A stretch of 64,000 nt of DNA from Aricia agestis (taxonomy: Eukaryota; Arthropoda; Insecta; Lepidoptera; Lycaenidae): the NCBI RefSeq assembly GCF_905147365.1, contig NC_056425.1:9989501-10053500 (forward strand), in the 5' to 3' direction. The translations under genes and the position numbers were made by a program. The first letter of the stretch is position 1. Each line of letters begins with the position of its first letter. The notes beneath the pieces were generated by a model that did no database searches, had not been told where the DNA came from, and saw only the letters and a program-made list of their open reading frames with translations. Positions 10,726 through 21,226 of the stretch are shown in pieces.

Positions 10726-11166
10726 TAACGTAAATATATTTATTAGTTAGAGAAATAGTGTCTAGAATGCAATGAATAGGTATCAGCAGTTGTGTCAATC
10801 AGGTCGTGGATCAAGGTCATAATATGATCTGATGACCTACATTACTACATTCACTGCATAGCGACATCATCAGGTAATCAAGTGCACAGCTAATTAACTA
10901 AATGGTATAATATCTAAAGCAACGCCGCTAAGAAAATGTATGCTCGGAATTAGAAAGATATATTTTTTGTCTCTGACTGTATAAGAGAGTTTTTACTTCT
11001 GCATAGATCGAAAATTCGAAACACAAAATATAATAATAAACATTTTATTGACAGACTTGCCGCCGGCGGTGTCAGTGGCCCCAAGCGCCTACACGATCAA
11101 TTTTATTGCGCAATATCACGTATTGTGCAATATTATTGACCGTCTAGGGTAAATATTAAATGCTGT
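10726..11166. other. Unassigned intergenic sequence
   Basis: A+T-rich with no repeat end or coding frame that I can support. Confidence 0.35.
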
Positions 11167-11308
11167 AGGCCTACTACGAAACCGTTTTGAGATTCAAACA
11201 ATCGGACGAGAATGCCGCGTCCTGCTCTAACAACGGCATTTCACGGTAGGACGCGGCATTCTCGTACGATTGTTTGAGCCTCAAAACGGTTTCATGGTAC
11301 AAGGCCTG
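11167..11308. mobile_element. G+C-rich palindromic MITE
   Basis: The arms of about 58 bp (11167-11225 and 11246-11308) pair with few mismatches. The cores are GAAACCGTTTTGAG and GACGAGAATGCCGCGTCCT against their complements. The loop is about 20 nt. Confidence 0.75.
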
Positions 11309-11429
11309 CTTTCAATTGTTCAATATTATCGTAGGTCTAGGGGCCCGCTCCAGCTCAACTCACACTGGGGCAGAGTCGAAGCGTGGTGACGCGTCTCGTA
11401 AAATCATATTCACCACTACTGTTTTATAA

Positions 11430-11577
11430 TCTTATATATAAAAATGGATTTTCAAATGTGTTAGTCGCGCTAAAACTCGAAAACGGCTGAACGGATTGGG
11501 CTAATTTTAGTCTTAAAATATTCGTAAAAGTCCGGGGTAGGTTTTAAAGTGACACGAAGTTCACCAGGACAGCTAGT
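11430..11577 (+). mobile_element. Helitron-like element, family B
   Basis: TCTTATATATAAAAATGG start and AGTTCACCAGGACAGCTAGT end. It is followed at once by a family A element. Confidence 0.7.
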
Positions 11578-11891
11578 CTTATTTATAAAATTCTCGTGTC
11601 ACAATGTTAGTTACCGTACTCCTCCGAAACGGCATTACTGATTTTTACCAAATTTTATATGCATATTCAGTGGGTCTGAGAATCGGCTACTGCGTACTTT
11701 TTATATTGATAAGTGCATTTGTTCAATAAATAATATCAAATTATTACAACTGGAGACTGACGGCGACCATTGTTTGTGCGACGGGATAGCGATGGACGTT
11801 GCCATGGTGACATACTTATTTAGTCAATTCAATAAAATAATACGGGCGAAATACTTTATATGGCAAAGAAACGTTTGCCGGGACAGCTAGT
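11577..11891 (+). mobile_element. Helitron-like element, family A (full length)
   Basis: TCTTATTTATAAAATTCTCG start, AACGTTTGCCGGGACAGCTAGT-type end. It shares the boundary T with the family B element, giving a head-to-tail tandem as expected when a Helitron enters next to a CTAGT end. Confidence 0.7.
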
Positions 11892-12074
11892 TGAAGTATA
11901 AATTTCTGCTAAGAAAATGTGGGAGTTCCATTCGCTCATCCATGCTTGCATATTTTTATAGCAGACATTTGTACTCAAATAATAATAGATCAATAGAGAT
12001 GAATATTATGCTTTGACCAAAAATTTGACGCGTCGCTTCGACTCTGCCCCAGTGTGAGTTGAGCCTCAGGCTGC

Positions 12075-12423
12075 CTATTCTAATTTTAAATACTTCGTTT
12101 AAAATAGAGGTCCATATTAATGCGTAACGACGTTGCAATGCAATGTAAACTGACCCAAAGCAACTTTTATGCACAAATAATGCAATTTTTCGAAATTAGA
12201 AGCACCGCCGCTGCTGTCGCCATCTTTAAATATTTATCATTCGTTTTACGCTGACTACGTGCCGCTACAAAATTCTGTTAAGTACAGTCGGTGGCCCCAT
12301 AAAAATAATCCCCTTCCCGGGTATTTTATATTGCCTGCGTAATTTACTTCGCAACACGTCGTATGATTCTATTGCGTACGTACAGCTGGATAACTGACGG
12401 TTTGCGTTCGAGTTTGAAGTTAA
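12075..12423. other. Unassigned intergenic sequence
   Basis: Mixed composition with no repeat ends or coding frame that I recognise. Confidence 0.35.
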
Positions 12424-12573
12424 GGGTTGCACTAACTTACTTTAACTATATCTTTAACATTAACCATAACAAAATGTCAAATGAACTGTCAAATTCCTAG
12501 TAAAAGTCCATAATGGGTGCCATTTTTGACGATAACCTTAACCTTCACTTTAACTACGCCTCTGGCGCAACCC
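12424..12573. mobile_element. MITE, GGGTTGCACYA family
   Basis: GGGTTGCACTAACTTACTTT at the left, and CTCTGGCGCAACCC at the right. The interior has TTAACNTTAACC-type repeats. A longer copy with perfect 13-bp ends is at 63532-63908. Confidence 0.65.
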
Positions 12574-12596
12574 ACCCTAAGTGAAGTTTTTATAAT

Positions 12597-12868
12597 AATA
12601 ATATCATACTGGTTCCGATAACGGTGACCGTTTCGTTGAAACAACTAGGTATGAGTGACAAGTGCCCAAGTGTGTGCGCAGAAAAGAGCACTCTCTCTTC
12701 CTTTACTCTCACAACTCTCGTAATTCGACGCATGGATCAGGATTTTTTGTCAGACAATATATAAACAGTGGCTAGCTTCCGTTGGCGTCACTGGAAACAA
12801 TATTTTTCAACGCACCTCGAGCCCACGACTTCCGAGTCAAGAGCTACGGTCCACCACTGGACCGCGGA
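12597..12868 (-). mobile_element. tRNA-derived SINE, family 1 (diverged)
   Basis: Reads on the minus strand. The tRNA-like head lies at 12808-12868 (CCGCGGTCCAGTGGTGGACC, then GTCGTGGGCTCGAG as a decayed B box). The body has GTGCGCACACACTTGGGCAC-type sequence. The tail ends at a TTATTATTAT run near 12597. The 70-codon plus frame at 12782 is antisense to the head. Confidence 0.65.
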
Positions 12869-12968
12869 GATGTTAAAAAGGTTTATCCAGTAGAATCAAC
12901 TTTTTGTAATTGTAACTTCACCCAATTCAATCACTCGGATCAATTCGTTGAAACAATACTGTATTTTT

Positions 12969-13131
12969 ATCCATACTACTATAATTATAAATGAGTCAGT
13001 GTGTCTGTCTGTCTGTTACCTCTTCACGCCTGTTTAGGCGCTGAGCCGATTCTGCTGTTTGGTAAGGTCTCTACTTTTATAGAATCTTTGAGTCCCGGGT
13101 ACAAAAGATACTTTTTATCCTGCAAAAGTGT
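12969..13131 (+). mobile_element. Helitron-like element, family H (fragment)
   Basis: ATAATTATAAATGAGTCAG, a GTCTGTCTGTCTG run, TTACCTCTTCACGCC and GAGTCCCGGG occur in the family order. The 3' terminus is lost. Confidence 0.6.
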
Positions 13132-13317
13132 TTTGAACATTGAATAAAATCACTTGGAGCAATTAGTATGAAACAATACAGTATTGTTATGGGGTCATAA
13201 AAGTTTATGATACTGTATACCCATAAAGCGACCAATCGCGCGGCTGACAGATTACCGAGACCAAGATGCTTTCGTTGGTTTCACACACGATCTATACTAA
13301 TATTGTCCCACCAAAAA

Positions 13318-13752
13318 CGTTTTTTTTAATGAAATAAGGGGGCAAACGAGCAAACGGGTCACCTGATGGAAAGCAACTTCCGTCGCCCATGGACACTCGC
13401 AGCATCAGAAGAGCTGCAGGTGCGTTGCCGGCCTTTTAAGAGGGAATAGGGTAATAGAGGAGGATAGGGATGGGAAGGGAAGGGAATAGGGAAGGGAATA
13501 GGGAAGGGAATAGGGAAAGGAATAGGGAAGGGAATAGGGAAGGGAATAGGGAAGGGAATAGGGAAGGAAATAGGGAAGGGAATAGGGAAGGGAATAGGGA
13601 AGGGAATAGGGAAGGGAATAGGGTAGGGGATTGGGCCTCCGGTAAACTCACTCACTCGGCGAAACACAGCGCAAGCGCCAGTTTTCTGTGAGAACGTGGT
13701 AGTTCTCCGGTCGAGCCGGCCCATTTGTGCCAAAACAAGGCTCTCCCACGTC
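13318..13752 (-). mobile_element. A-tailed retroposon with expanded GGGAAGGGAATA array
   Basis: The minus strand runs from ACGTGGGAGAGCC (13752) to an A run (13321-13328). The internal block at about 13470-13630 has grown to more than 12 units of GGGAAGGGAATA (plus strand). It gives long Pro/Phe/Ile or Glu/Gly/Asn/Arg repeat frames on both strands, which are simple-sequence artefacts. Confidence 0.65.
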
Positions 13753-14774
13753 CAAAACGTTTCATGTAAAATGTTGCCGAAACGACCACATAGAAATATC
13801 TGTAAAAAAGATATCAGATCTCATGTAGAGCCAAGCTTCTGAAGCTACACGGCCTAACTCTACCGACTCTAACTTAAACAAATTCTACAAAATATCATTA
13901 AATAATATCTGATATGACGTGACGTATCTGATGTGACATTTTGGTCGTATTATTTACTGTTTATGCTAGTAGCGCCTTCTGCTCCGTCTTTGTATAATAT
14001 TCCCTATTCAGAATAAATACTATATGGGTCACACAAAGTGACAGCGTCTCGTGTTGTGACTTTTGTTTTCGAACTTAGTTCTCGAAAGCATCGTGGGTAA
14101 AGAGTCTGATTTTAACTAGGTATTATATTATTATACACGCTATTAAATGAATGTAGCGATAAGTGTATTTAAAAAAATGTGGGGAAAATAATTGAAAACG
14201 AACAAGATAGACTGGTAAGATTTTTGACATCTGATGTAGAGTTTGACAGTATTTGTCCAAGAACAAACATTTTTGGCTTTTTTACAATGACTTTCATATT
14301 TTTCGCTTCATATTTAACACATAACATAATCAGTCCAGTCCAGAAAAATAGATCAGGATTAGTCGGTTCTAAAGAAAAAAAACCAACAATGTATGGCATC
14401 ACCTTTATAGCCACTCTTGAACAAAGACTTTTTTATTTTGCTTAACGATTAAAAATTGCTATAAAAAGCGTTTGTACGAACATAATGTAACAATTTTGAT
14501 GGACACGTCGACTAACGTAATTATAGTGATTAGACCACGCGACCCGCGAACATTACCACAAATATCATTAGCTTAAGGCGACCTTCAGATTTCATAATTA
14601 TGCTTGCTAGGGTTCCGTTTCTTAGTATAAACTGGATTTGTCCGGACTGAGGTCGATCGACGAAATAAGGATGGACAATGGACATGGACATACGCATTAC
14701 TATCTCTGAGTTCTGACCAAGCTACTAAGCTTATTAAAGGAGTTCTGAAGAAAGAATCCTTCAGAACTACTTAG
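13753..14774. other. Unassigned sequence with one short dispersed motif
   Basis: Positions 13966-14012 (GCTAGTAGCGCCTTCTGCTC, then ATATTCCCTAT) are repeated with changes at 34880-34926. Overlapping 81- and 88-codon frames on opposite strands at 14169-14445 have no recognisable motif. A GCTAGGGTTCCGTTT phrase is at 14606. Confidence 0.4.
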
Positions 14775-15074
14775 ACTGATAATCAAATAGACGAAAATAG
14801 GATATTTTCTATTTTATCAAGGAAATACGATTGCAATTTCTTAATTAACAAACTGTGCTACAGGGTACCTGTTAGATCGCATTCAAGAAAACAGTATAAC
14901 TTTTTTGCTACTCCATTTAGCCGAACTAACGCAGGTATGCGATCCCCCATTACTCGAATAGTTCGTAACTTTAATAATCATTTCAATGATATAGATATAT
15001 TTGCTTTCAAACATGCCAAATATAAAAAATGTCTTATAGATAGACTTAAAAATTTACATATTATAAATAATTAA
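14775..15074 (+). pseudogene. LINE ORF2 C-terminal remnant (jockey/CR1-like)
   Basis: An open frame of 99 codons without its own start ends at TAA 15072-15074. It reads through LINKLCYRVPVRSHSRKQYN, then FFATPFSRTNAGMRSPITRI, then a tail with NHFNDIDIF. This is the arrangement seen at the extreme C-terminus of ORF2 in insect jockey/CR1-type non-LTR retrotransposons, after the reverse transcriptase domain. A TAG directly upstream (14772) and the absence of any RT motif show that it is a 5'-truncated copy. It is followed by an A+T-rich 3' UTR with AATAAATAA sequences. The clade is an inference; the coding nature is well supported because 99 codons stay open in a Tyr/Arg/Asn-rich but non-repetitive frame. 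Confidence 0.7.
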
Positions 15075-15400
15075 AACCTTGCATTCCTCTTCAATAAATA
15101 ATTTACAAACATTACACTTACAATTATACTAAATTTAATTTTACTACTATTTTAACTATTATTAACAAACACACTTAATACACAATTGACACACAAATAT
15201 ACCCTTATATTAATTATATATATAATTTACTCTCTACTTCCTTAATCTCTTTTTTTTCCTATACTAAATTATTCATCTGTGGTCACCGCTGTTGGTTCTA
15301 CATTTAGTAAATATTATAATTGCATACTTTACTAATATTCATGTAAGACTGTTTGGAGACCCCAATATACGAAAATAAAATAAATTAGAAATAAATAATT
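15075..15400 (+). mobile_element. LINE 3' UTR
   Basis: A+T-rich, non-coding, continuous with the ORF2 remnant. It ends in AAATAAATTAGAAATAAATAA, the sort of A-rich tail left by target-primed insertion. Confidence 0.5.
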
Positions 15401-15736
15401 GTAATCCTTAAAATAAATTATAAATGGTATATTTTTTGGTAATGGTATATAATGGTATATTTCTGTTACTACTAATACCTGCTGTAACGAATAATACAGA
15501 AAACAAATATGGTTTATAGGCCCATAATTGATCATAATATTTTAGTAAAGTTTTTAACCGTTTCGTTCGAAACCCTTCGTGCTAGTGTCCAAATCGCACT
15601 TAACTTATTTTTGTAATCCATTTTGTATGTAAATTCGCTATTTTCTAATGCATTAGTGACTGTACATGATTATATACTTCCAAGAACACGTAAAACACGT
15701 TGCCATACAGTTTATGAGTAAGCACGTCTAATATCA
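15401..15736. other. Unassigned A+T-rich sequence
   Basis: Contains a short direct repeat, AATGGTATAT, three times at 15422-15462. Nothing else is recognised. Confidence 0.35.
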
Positions 15737-16218
15737 TTAAGAGGATTCCACACCGCCCTTTTTTCCATACAAACGTTGTCCCCTGTTTCCTCCCTGGATA
15801 ATGCTAGTAGAGTTATAATTTTTTTCCTGAATATCTACGGCCACTAATACAATGTCCCTATGTTTTCTTTTTTTTCATAATTTAATTATTAAATAAGATA
15901 TGAACGTTCAAAAACCCAAAAAAATGGCCAGATTTTCCGCTGTGTTCAAACGTCCAGAAAACAGATTTGGCTAGATTATACAAAAAAAAGCAAAACATAG
16001 GAACACATCTCAAGCCTTTTTTTAATCTTTAATGAAAAAAGTACTTAAATCGGTTAAGTTTTGGAGAAGGAATCAGGGGACAACGAATCGTTGATTTTCT
16101 GGATTTTCTGCAGTTGTCTCTATCGCGTTCTGCGGTATAGGCTTGAGGTAAGGGAGACAGCTATAGATATTACACATACTTTTTTTTCATTTCTCTAGCC
16201 GGTGTTGTATCCTCTTAA
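15737..16218. mobile_element. TTAA-flanked MITE (piggyBac-like)
   Basis: TTAA at both ends (15737-15740 and 16215-16218). The ends read TTAAGAGGATTCCACACCG and CGGTGTTGTATCCTCTTAA. The interior contains GGAATCAGGGGACAACGAAT. A second copy missing its left end is at 56975-57342. TTAA is the piggyBac target; no transposase frame is present. Confidence 0.65.
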
Positions 16219-16567
16219 GAAGTTGAAGAAGCATAATAATATTATGACTCCCCCCTAGACCTACAATACAGTAAGATTTGTAAAGCAAAAATGAATATTT
16301 AAACGGCTGTAAAAATAGAAATAATATGGCGCTTGGTAACTTTTTTCATTCCAGCGTCGACATCATGATGGTCTCATGACGATGATGATGCTACAAACAT
16401 GTTGGAATTTCATCCATCAGACACTGACGACGCGCGCAGAATACCTAATGCGCCACCTGACATCATACGTCATGGTGTTCCCTGGATATACTCTATATAT
16501 AGTCCGAACCACAAGGCAGGGCACATAATATTTTTAGTTATGAAAAGTTGTTGCTGTTTAGACTATA
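16219..16567. other. Unassigned intergenic sequence
   Basis: Has ATGATGATG-type simple sequence near 16380. No element end or coding frame is supported. Confidence 0.3.
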
Positions 16568-16865
16568 ACTAGCTTTTTCCCGCGGCTTCGCTCGCGTTTA
16601 AAAGTATTATTATTAATTAGGTATCAAAGTCTCAACCCGATATATCTGTTTATAATTGACAAAGTTACATGCAAACTTTCATTCCCTATTTTATCCCCTT
16701 GGGGGTAGAATTGATCAAAATCCTTTTTTAGCGGATGCCTACGTTATAACATCTACCTGCATGCCAAATTTCAGCCCGATCCGTCCTGTTGTTTGGGCTG
16801 TGCATACATCACTATGTCAGTCAGTCTGTTAGTCGCCTTTGATTTAAACATAATATAATATTTAG
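16568..16865 (-). mobile_element. Helitron-like element, family G
   Basis: ACTAGCTTTTTCCCGCGGC at 16568 is the CTAGT end with its GCGAAGCCGCGGG hairpin on the minus strand. The body matches copies at 21704 and 35882, including GCATGCCAAATTTCAGCCCG. It carries an extra 60 bp near 16615-16670. Confidence 0.65.
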
Positions 16866-17161
16866 ATACTATGGTAAGTGAGCACAAACGTCATATTGTC
16901 ACTCTTTTTGAACTTGCGGTTCCTATATCTACAGAGCGTATAGTAAAATTGCATGTAATAGTTTCGGAAGCGAAGGTAGTTCAAAATTGTCTGGGATTGA
17001 TACGTTATGTCACAAATCACAATTCATATATTTTTTATTTGTGTCTTTGCTTTCAACTACCGAATGCATCTTGACTAAAAGCTCAGGTGTAACTCATTTC
17101 CTACCTAGGCTCTACAAATAAGATTATTTGCAGATTTCTTATACAGAGTAGGCATCCTCTT

Positions 17162-17391
17162 AGGCTCAATTTACATCGCGGAATGGAACGGAATGGATGC
17201 GTAAATTTCGCTTCATGTGAGGAAATTGACAGCGGAGAATTCTCGAGAATTACACGGAAAACGCGCGTCCAATTTTTTGGCTCGTATTTAATTTGTGTGT
17301 TATACTGTTAACATAAGTTCATTGTGCTATGTACAGTTTCGTTGCAAAAAGTCACTTCCATTCCATTCCGCGTAGACTATAAATTGAGCCT
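17162..17391. mobile_element. Palindromic MITE (AGGCTCAATTTA)
   Basis: Ends AGGCTCAATTTA and TAAATTGAGCCT. Subterminal CGCGGAATGGAACGGAATGG pairs with CCATTCCATTCCGCG at the right. Confidence 0.7.
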
Positions 17392-17506
17392 CAGAACAGA
17401 TCTTACAAAACTAAACTTAAGGGTGTTCAAAGGGGCCTGTAAATTCTTCTATATAATCTGTATAATACTCGCTGCATAAATTATGATGTAGTTGAAAGTA
17501 TGGATT

Positions 17507-17826
17507 ACTAGTTGTCCCGGCAAACGTTTCTTTGCGATATAAAGTATTTCGCCCGTATTATTTTATTGTATGTATGTCACCATGGCAACGTCCATCGCTA
17601 TCCCGTCGCACAAACAATGGTCGCCGTCAGTCTCGAGTTGTAATAATTTACTACTATTTATGTTGAATAAATAGTAGTAAATTTATGCACTTATCAATAT
17701 AAAAAGTACCCAGTAGCCGATTTTCAGACCCACTGAATGTGCATATAAAATTTGGTTAAAATCAGTAAAGCCGTTTCGGAGGAGTACGCGGCCTAACATT
17801 GTGACACGAGAATTTTATATAAAAGA
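17507..17826 (-). mobile_element. Helitron-like element, family A
   Basis: ACTAGTTGTCCCGGCAAACG at 17507 is the reverse of the family A 3' end. GTGACACGAGAATTTTATAT near 17820 is the reverse of its start. Confidence 0.7.
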
Positions 17827-18139
17827 TGTCCTGAATGGGAACTTTATACCGCAGACCAACCGAGGGTTCAATCAGTAAATTAGTTTTAGAGCTTCAATTA
17901 CTTTAATAGTCTTTGTATGTTATATAATGTCAACTGAAATTATTAAAAGTCAGTGGTTTAGCTTTAGCTCGGTGACCTAACACGTGGAAATTGGAATGTT
18001 GACAAGGTCAAAGATTAGCAGATTTTTTTGAAATAAAATAAAGTTAAAACGGTAAAAAATAAGCATTAATTTTGTAAAATATCAGCTTTATAACTCACCT
18101 GTTTTTTGTTATGAGCCATCAAAGTTGAATAGCCAAATA
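17827..18139. other. Unassigned intergenic sequence
   Basis: A+T-rich, nothing recognised. Confidence 0.3.
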
Positions 18140-18385
18140 GATTTTTTTTTGGAACGAAGTTCCTTATCGCGCGTTGCGAAATGGGGCTAGACAGAAAAAA
18201 ACTAAGACGAAAAGTTGTAACGACACAAAACCGCACCGCTTACAACTATAGCAAAAATGCTATAGTTGTAAGCACGTGTTTCTCTCTCTGCCTCTATTGA
18301 ACAGTGTGCAGTAGCGACAATTTTTTTAGTGTATACCGTTTTTTTTGTACATAAGAAATAATAAACTGGATCTTCGTCCCTTGAC
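18140..18385. mobile_element. Probable interspersed element with internal hairpin
   Basis: GGAACGAAGTTCCTTATCGC at the left is a phrase I associate with dispersed lepidopteran repeats. The exact hairpin CTTACAACTATAGC, 5 nt, GCTATAGTTGTAAG lies at 18239-18271. The boundaries are uncertain. Confidence 0.4.
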
Positions 18386-18680
18386 ACCTCTCAAGTTTTT
18401 AATTTCTAAATATTTGTATACCATTCGACAAGTTATGCAATTAATAACAATCTTTCGGCCTGTGCTGTCATAGCCCACTGTCATTTTGTATGGAGCGTTT
18501 TGGGAAGGTTTATTTATGTGATTTTCGAATTGTTATCTTGGAGAGTTTTTAAAATATTAGAGACATTATTTCACCAATGTTTCTATATTTTTTAGAGTTA
18601 CTTTAATTACCAATAAAAAAAAATGGCTACTAGCCTATTAGGCTATTATATTTCCGTATTCAATTTGCCTCCTTGTCTTT

Positions 18681-18801
18681 AAAGGAGATACCGCACTACA
18701 CGACACGACACGACGTGACATTTCACGTTACATACAATTGACGTTTTTAAAACGCCCCACTGACGTTTTACAAACTATTACTTTAGTGCGGTCTCGCCTT
18801 T
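18681..18801. mobile_element. MITE (AAAGGNGANACCGCACTA)
   Basis: The left end reads AAAGGAGATACCGCACTA and the complement of the right end reads AAAGGCGAGACCGCACTA. The interior holds ACGACACGACACGACGTGAC. Confidence 0.65.
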
Positions 18802-19014
18802 ACCGTAAAGCTTCGTACACATTATCGGGGTGCAGCGGAGGGAACCGCTTCGTATAAGTATTACGACGAATTTCGCGATGGGTATTAAAACCTAAGTATG
18901 AAAAATGCGGCTCCCAACACCTCGTTATAATATTGTGCGTGTATCTGTGATTTAAATGCGTCTACCGAACGCGCGATTTGGCGGCTACACCGCGAGATCA
19001 TAAGTGTTTGTACG

Positions 19015-19337
19015 TAGCTGCGTACTGACTGAGCAAGCAGCCTCGAGAGGCAAATCCTCGGGAGGTCAAGACGTGCCTCGCCCGAGGCAAACGCAAGAAC
19101 TGCCTCGCCCTAACTTGCTGCGGCCCGAGCCGAGCGTTATCGGTATTTGTCGATGCTTAGGCGCCTCAGTACGTTTGCCGCGCTCTCTCAAGACGGTAGT
19201 ATTTTGCCTCGCTTATTCGCGCGCAGCAGCCTCGGATTAAAAAAATTACAGACTGAGGCCGCCTCGCATAGCAAGCGTACTGCGACAGATGTCTGAGGCT
19301 GCCTCGAGAGGCTGTTCGCTCAATCAGTACGCGGCTA
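19015..19337. mobile_element. MITE rich in GCCTCG motifs
   Basis: Inverted ends of about 37 bp begin TAGCTGCGTACTGACTGAGC (left) and TAGCCGCGTACTGATTGAGC (complement of right), with few differences. TA lies at both ends. The interior repeats GCCTCG/CGAGGC many times and is G+C-rich against its surroundings. Confidence 0.75.
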
Positions 19338-19388
19338 AATAGCGCGACTGGGCCGCTATTTAATTAAATCGTTACGTACCATTTCTTG

Positions 19389-19790
19389 TCATTTCGCAGT
19401 GCAGCGGCCAAACAGCTCGTTCAGAACCAGCCTTAAGTCCTCAAAAGCCTTTATTGAATATTTCAGGAGGCAAGCGTTTTTCAAACTATTTGTATCCGCT
19501 ACTGAACCGGCTTCAGCTTCGTTGTCATTAATATGGGAAATCCAATTAGTTGTGGCTTCTATTCTCTTTTCCTCTATTGAAGTGAAAGACATGCAAATTC
19601 TTTTAAAACGCAAATCGCTCGTAAACAAAGGAACTAAATCGTTACAATTGCTAGTCAAACAGCGGACACGTGAGTCGTCATATAAATCGAGCCTTAATAT
19701 CCTAAGATCCGACCGTAAAATTCTGCATGAATCGTTTTTTTCGATCAAATATATTTTAAAATAATCTTTAGAACGTATAGAATGAATTAA
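19389..19790 (-). pseudogene. Coding-like remnant of unknown origin
   Basis: A minus-strand frame of about 130 codons runs from about 19778 to TGA at 19389-19391 without an ATG (TTG at 19748). It includes LIEKND, CRILRSDLRILRLDLYDDSR, TSIEEKRIEATTNWISHIND and a C-terminus ELFGRCTAK. The composition is not the Lys/Asn/Ile/Phe pattern of random A+T-rich frames. A short piece of the same peptide (KDYFKIYLIEKND, RRILRSD) is encoded again at 20380-20450 on the plus strand, with changes, which suggests that this is the true reading strand. A plus-strand frame of 121 codons overlaps it and is probably a shadow. I do not recognise the family; a transposase or captured exon are both possible. Confidence 0.35.
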
Positions 19791-20443
19791 TATTGGGTTG
19801 CCTTGTTAAAAGTAGCCGCAAGTACCTCTTAATTGAGCAAAATGAAAGCCCGTAATACAAACTTGCGTGTATTCAATAGAAAAGTAAGAGAATTAAGAAG
19901 GAATGACATTGAGGAATGACAGGACAATACACATAAAAATAAAAACGCATGTTAATTAAAATAGCAATCTTGCGAGTTCTCGACATCCTCAAATAATGTC
20001 AGGCATAATAATTGTAGGCCTGAACATTTGTCATATACAAAAGTGATGGCAACCCCAGTTTGCGGCTATCGTGCAACTGGCAACCATGGATATTCATGTA
20101 GAAAATGCATAAAACTTTAATTTGGTATCAAAATTATTAAAAAAATCGATCGATGAAGATGCCTGTTTACGGGCTGGCAACCCTAGGTTGCGGCCGACTT
20201 AGAGCTGGCAACCATTTATTCCTTATTTTCTCACGTCATTTTCTATCAAATGATGTAAAATTTACTGAAAAAAAATATACATGCAAATTTTGCATTTATC
20301 TCATGAACATTCAACTTAATTAGAAGTACTTGCGGCTACTTTTGACAAGGCGACCCAATATTAATCCATTCGAAACGTTCTAAAGATTATTTTAAAATAT
20401 ATTTGATCGAAAAAAACGATTTCCGCAGGATTTTACGGTCGGA
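19708..20443. repeat. Inverted duplication around a mariner-like MITE
   Basis: The arms at 19708-19838 and 20322-20443 are reverse complements over about 125 bp with scattered changes. The outer 80 bp of each arm carries the coding-like segment. The inner 45 bp is the end of the mariner-like MITE. Confidence 0.7.
19793..20361. mobile_element. Mariner-like MITE
   Basis: TATTGGGTTGCCTTGTTAAA at the left, and TTGACAAGGCGACCCAATA at the right. Both continue into AAGTAGCCGCAAGTAC. The TTGGGT...AAAAGTA...CGCAAGTA pattern resembles mariner ends, with TA at each boundary. The interior has repeated GGCAACC phrases and no transposase. Confidence 0.55.
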
Positions 20444-20845
20444 TCCAATACTATAAGGTTAAGGTACAACTATGCACATGAGTCCGAACAATAGTAGTAC
20501 TTTGATGCAGTTCGAGCTCATCGCAGTAATGATGTAACTCGCCTACGGGCTATTATGTTACTGGGGTTAGCTTTGAGAAGGTTTCACTTTGATGATGCTT
20601 TGCTCCTAATTAGTGGTTGCTTTTGATACTTTTTGAACTATCGCCTTCTATTTTGCTGGTCGCGATTACTGCGCGGTAACCGTACATTTTAACGATACAA
20701 ATACTAACGTACCTTTTGGTGGATTTTTATAAACTACTTCCCAAGTTTGAAATAAGGTAATAAAAACTTTTGAAACATTTTTCTTATTTTTATATTGTCT
20801 ACATATTATTTACATGTTTGGGTTCAATGACCCAAGACCATTGAA
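20444..20845. other. Unassigned sequence
   Basis: A possible family H Helitron scrap at 20658-20710 (GCGCGGTAACCGTACATTTT). Otherwise nothing is recognised. Confidence 0.3.
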
Positions 20846-20935
20846 ATGTTTTGTCCCTTTATCGAGATTTGAATCCGTTACCTCTCGCGTCGACGTCCAC
20901 GCGCTCACCAATTGAGCTACAGTTTTTACATGTCG
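20846..20935 (-). mobile_element. tRNA-like SINE head
   Basis: On the minus strand TAGCTCAATTGGTGAGCG matches an A box and GGATTCAAATCTC a B box, 33 nt apart. The expected acceptor stem does not pair, so it is a SINE promoter remnant rather than a tRNA gene. Confidence 0.5.
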
Positions 20936-21086
20936 TCAAATGCCAATAATTTTATTTTTATTTATTTATTGATTCACCAACACAATCACATTTAACAAAA
21001 TACAAAATAATACAGCACAGTTTTTTATGGATGAAATGTGTTCCAATGAAAGATAAATAATGACGATATTGATCAGATCCCACACT

Positions 21087-21226
21087 AACGGCCTCACTCA
21101 GAGACATTAAAATATAATTATTGTACTTCAATTTAATAAACAGTTTGACGGGTAAAATATGGGGCTTATGTCAAAATCTTCCTTTAATTACAGTCAAGTA
21201 ATTCATATTCGTCTCTGAGTGAGTGT
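21087..21226. mobile_element. MITE, CACTCAGAGAC family
   Basis: GGCCTCACTCAGAGAC at the left, and GTCTCTGAGTGAGTGT at the right. The interior has GGGGCTTATGTCAAAATCTT. Relatives are at 29171, 29424, 30768 and 32361. Its right end touches the next MITE. Confidence 0.7.

Larger units (their letters stand above)
11353..12064. repeat. 31-bp inverted repeat enclosing two Helitrons
   Basis: Positions 11353-11383 (GCTCAACTCACACTGGGGCA and 11 more bases) are the exact reverse complement of 12034-12064. The enclosed interval is mostly the Helitron pair at 11430-11891, so the host was probably a short palindromic MITE entered by Helitrons. Confidence 0.75.

Noticed and set aside
13359..13733. 124-codon Pro/Phe/Ile repeat frame and its antisense Glu/Gly/Asn/Arg frame
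   Set aside because: Both are translations of the GGGAAGGGAATA simple repeat inside a retroposon.
20880..20935. tRNA gene on the minus strand
   Set aside because: Good box motifs, but no acceptor stem pairing and no proper anticodon stem.
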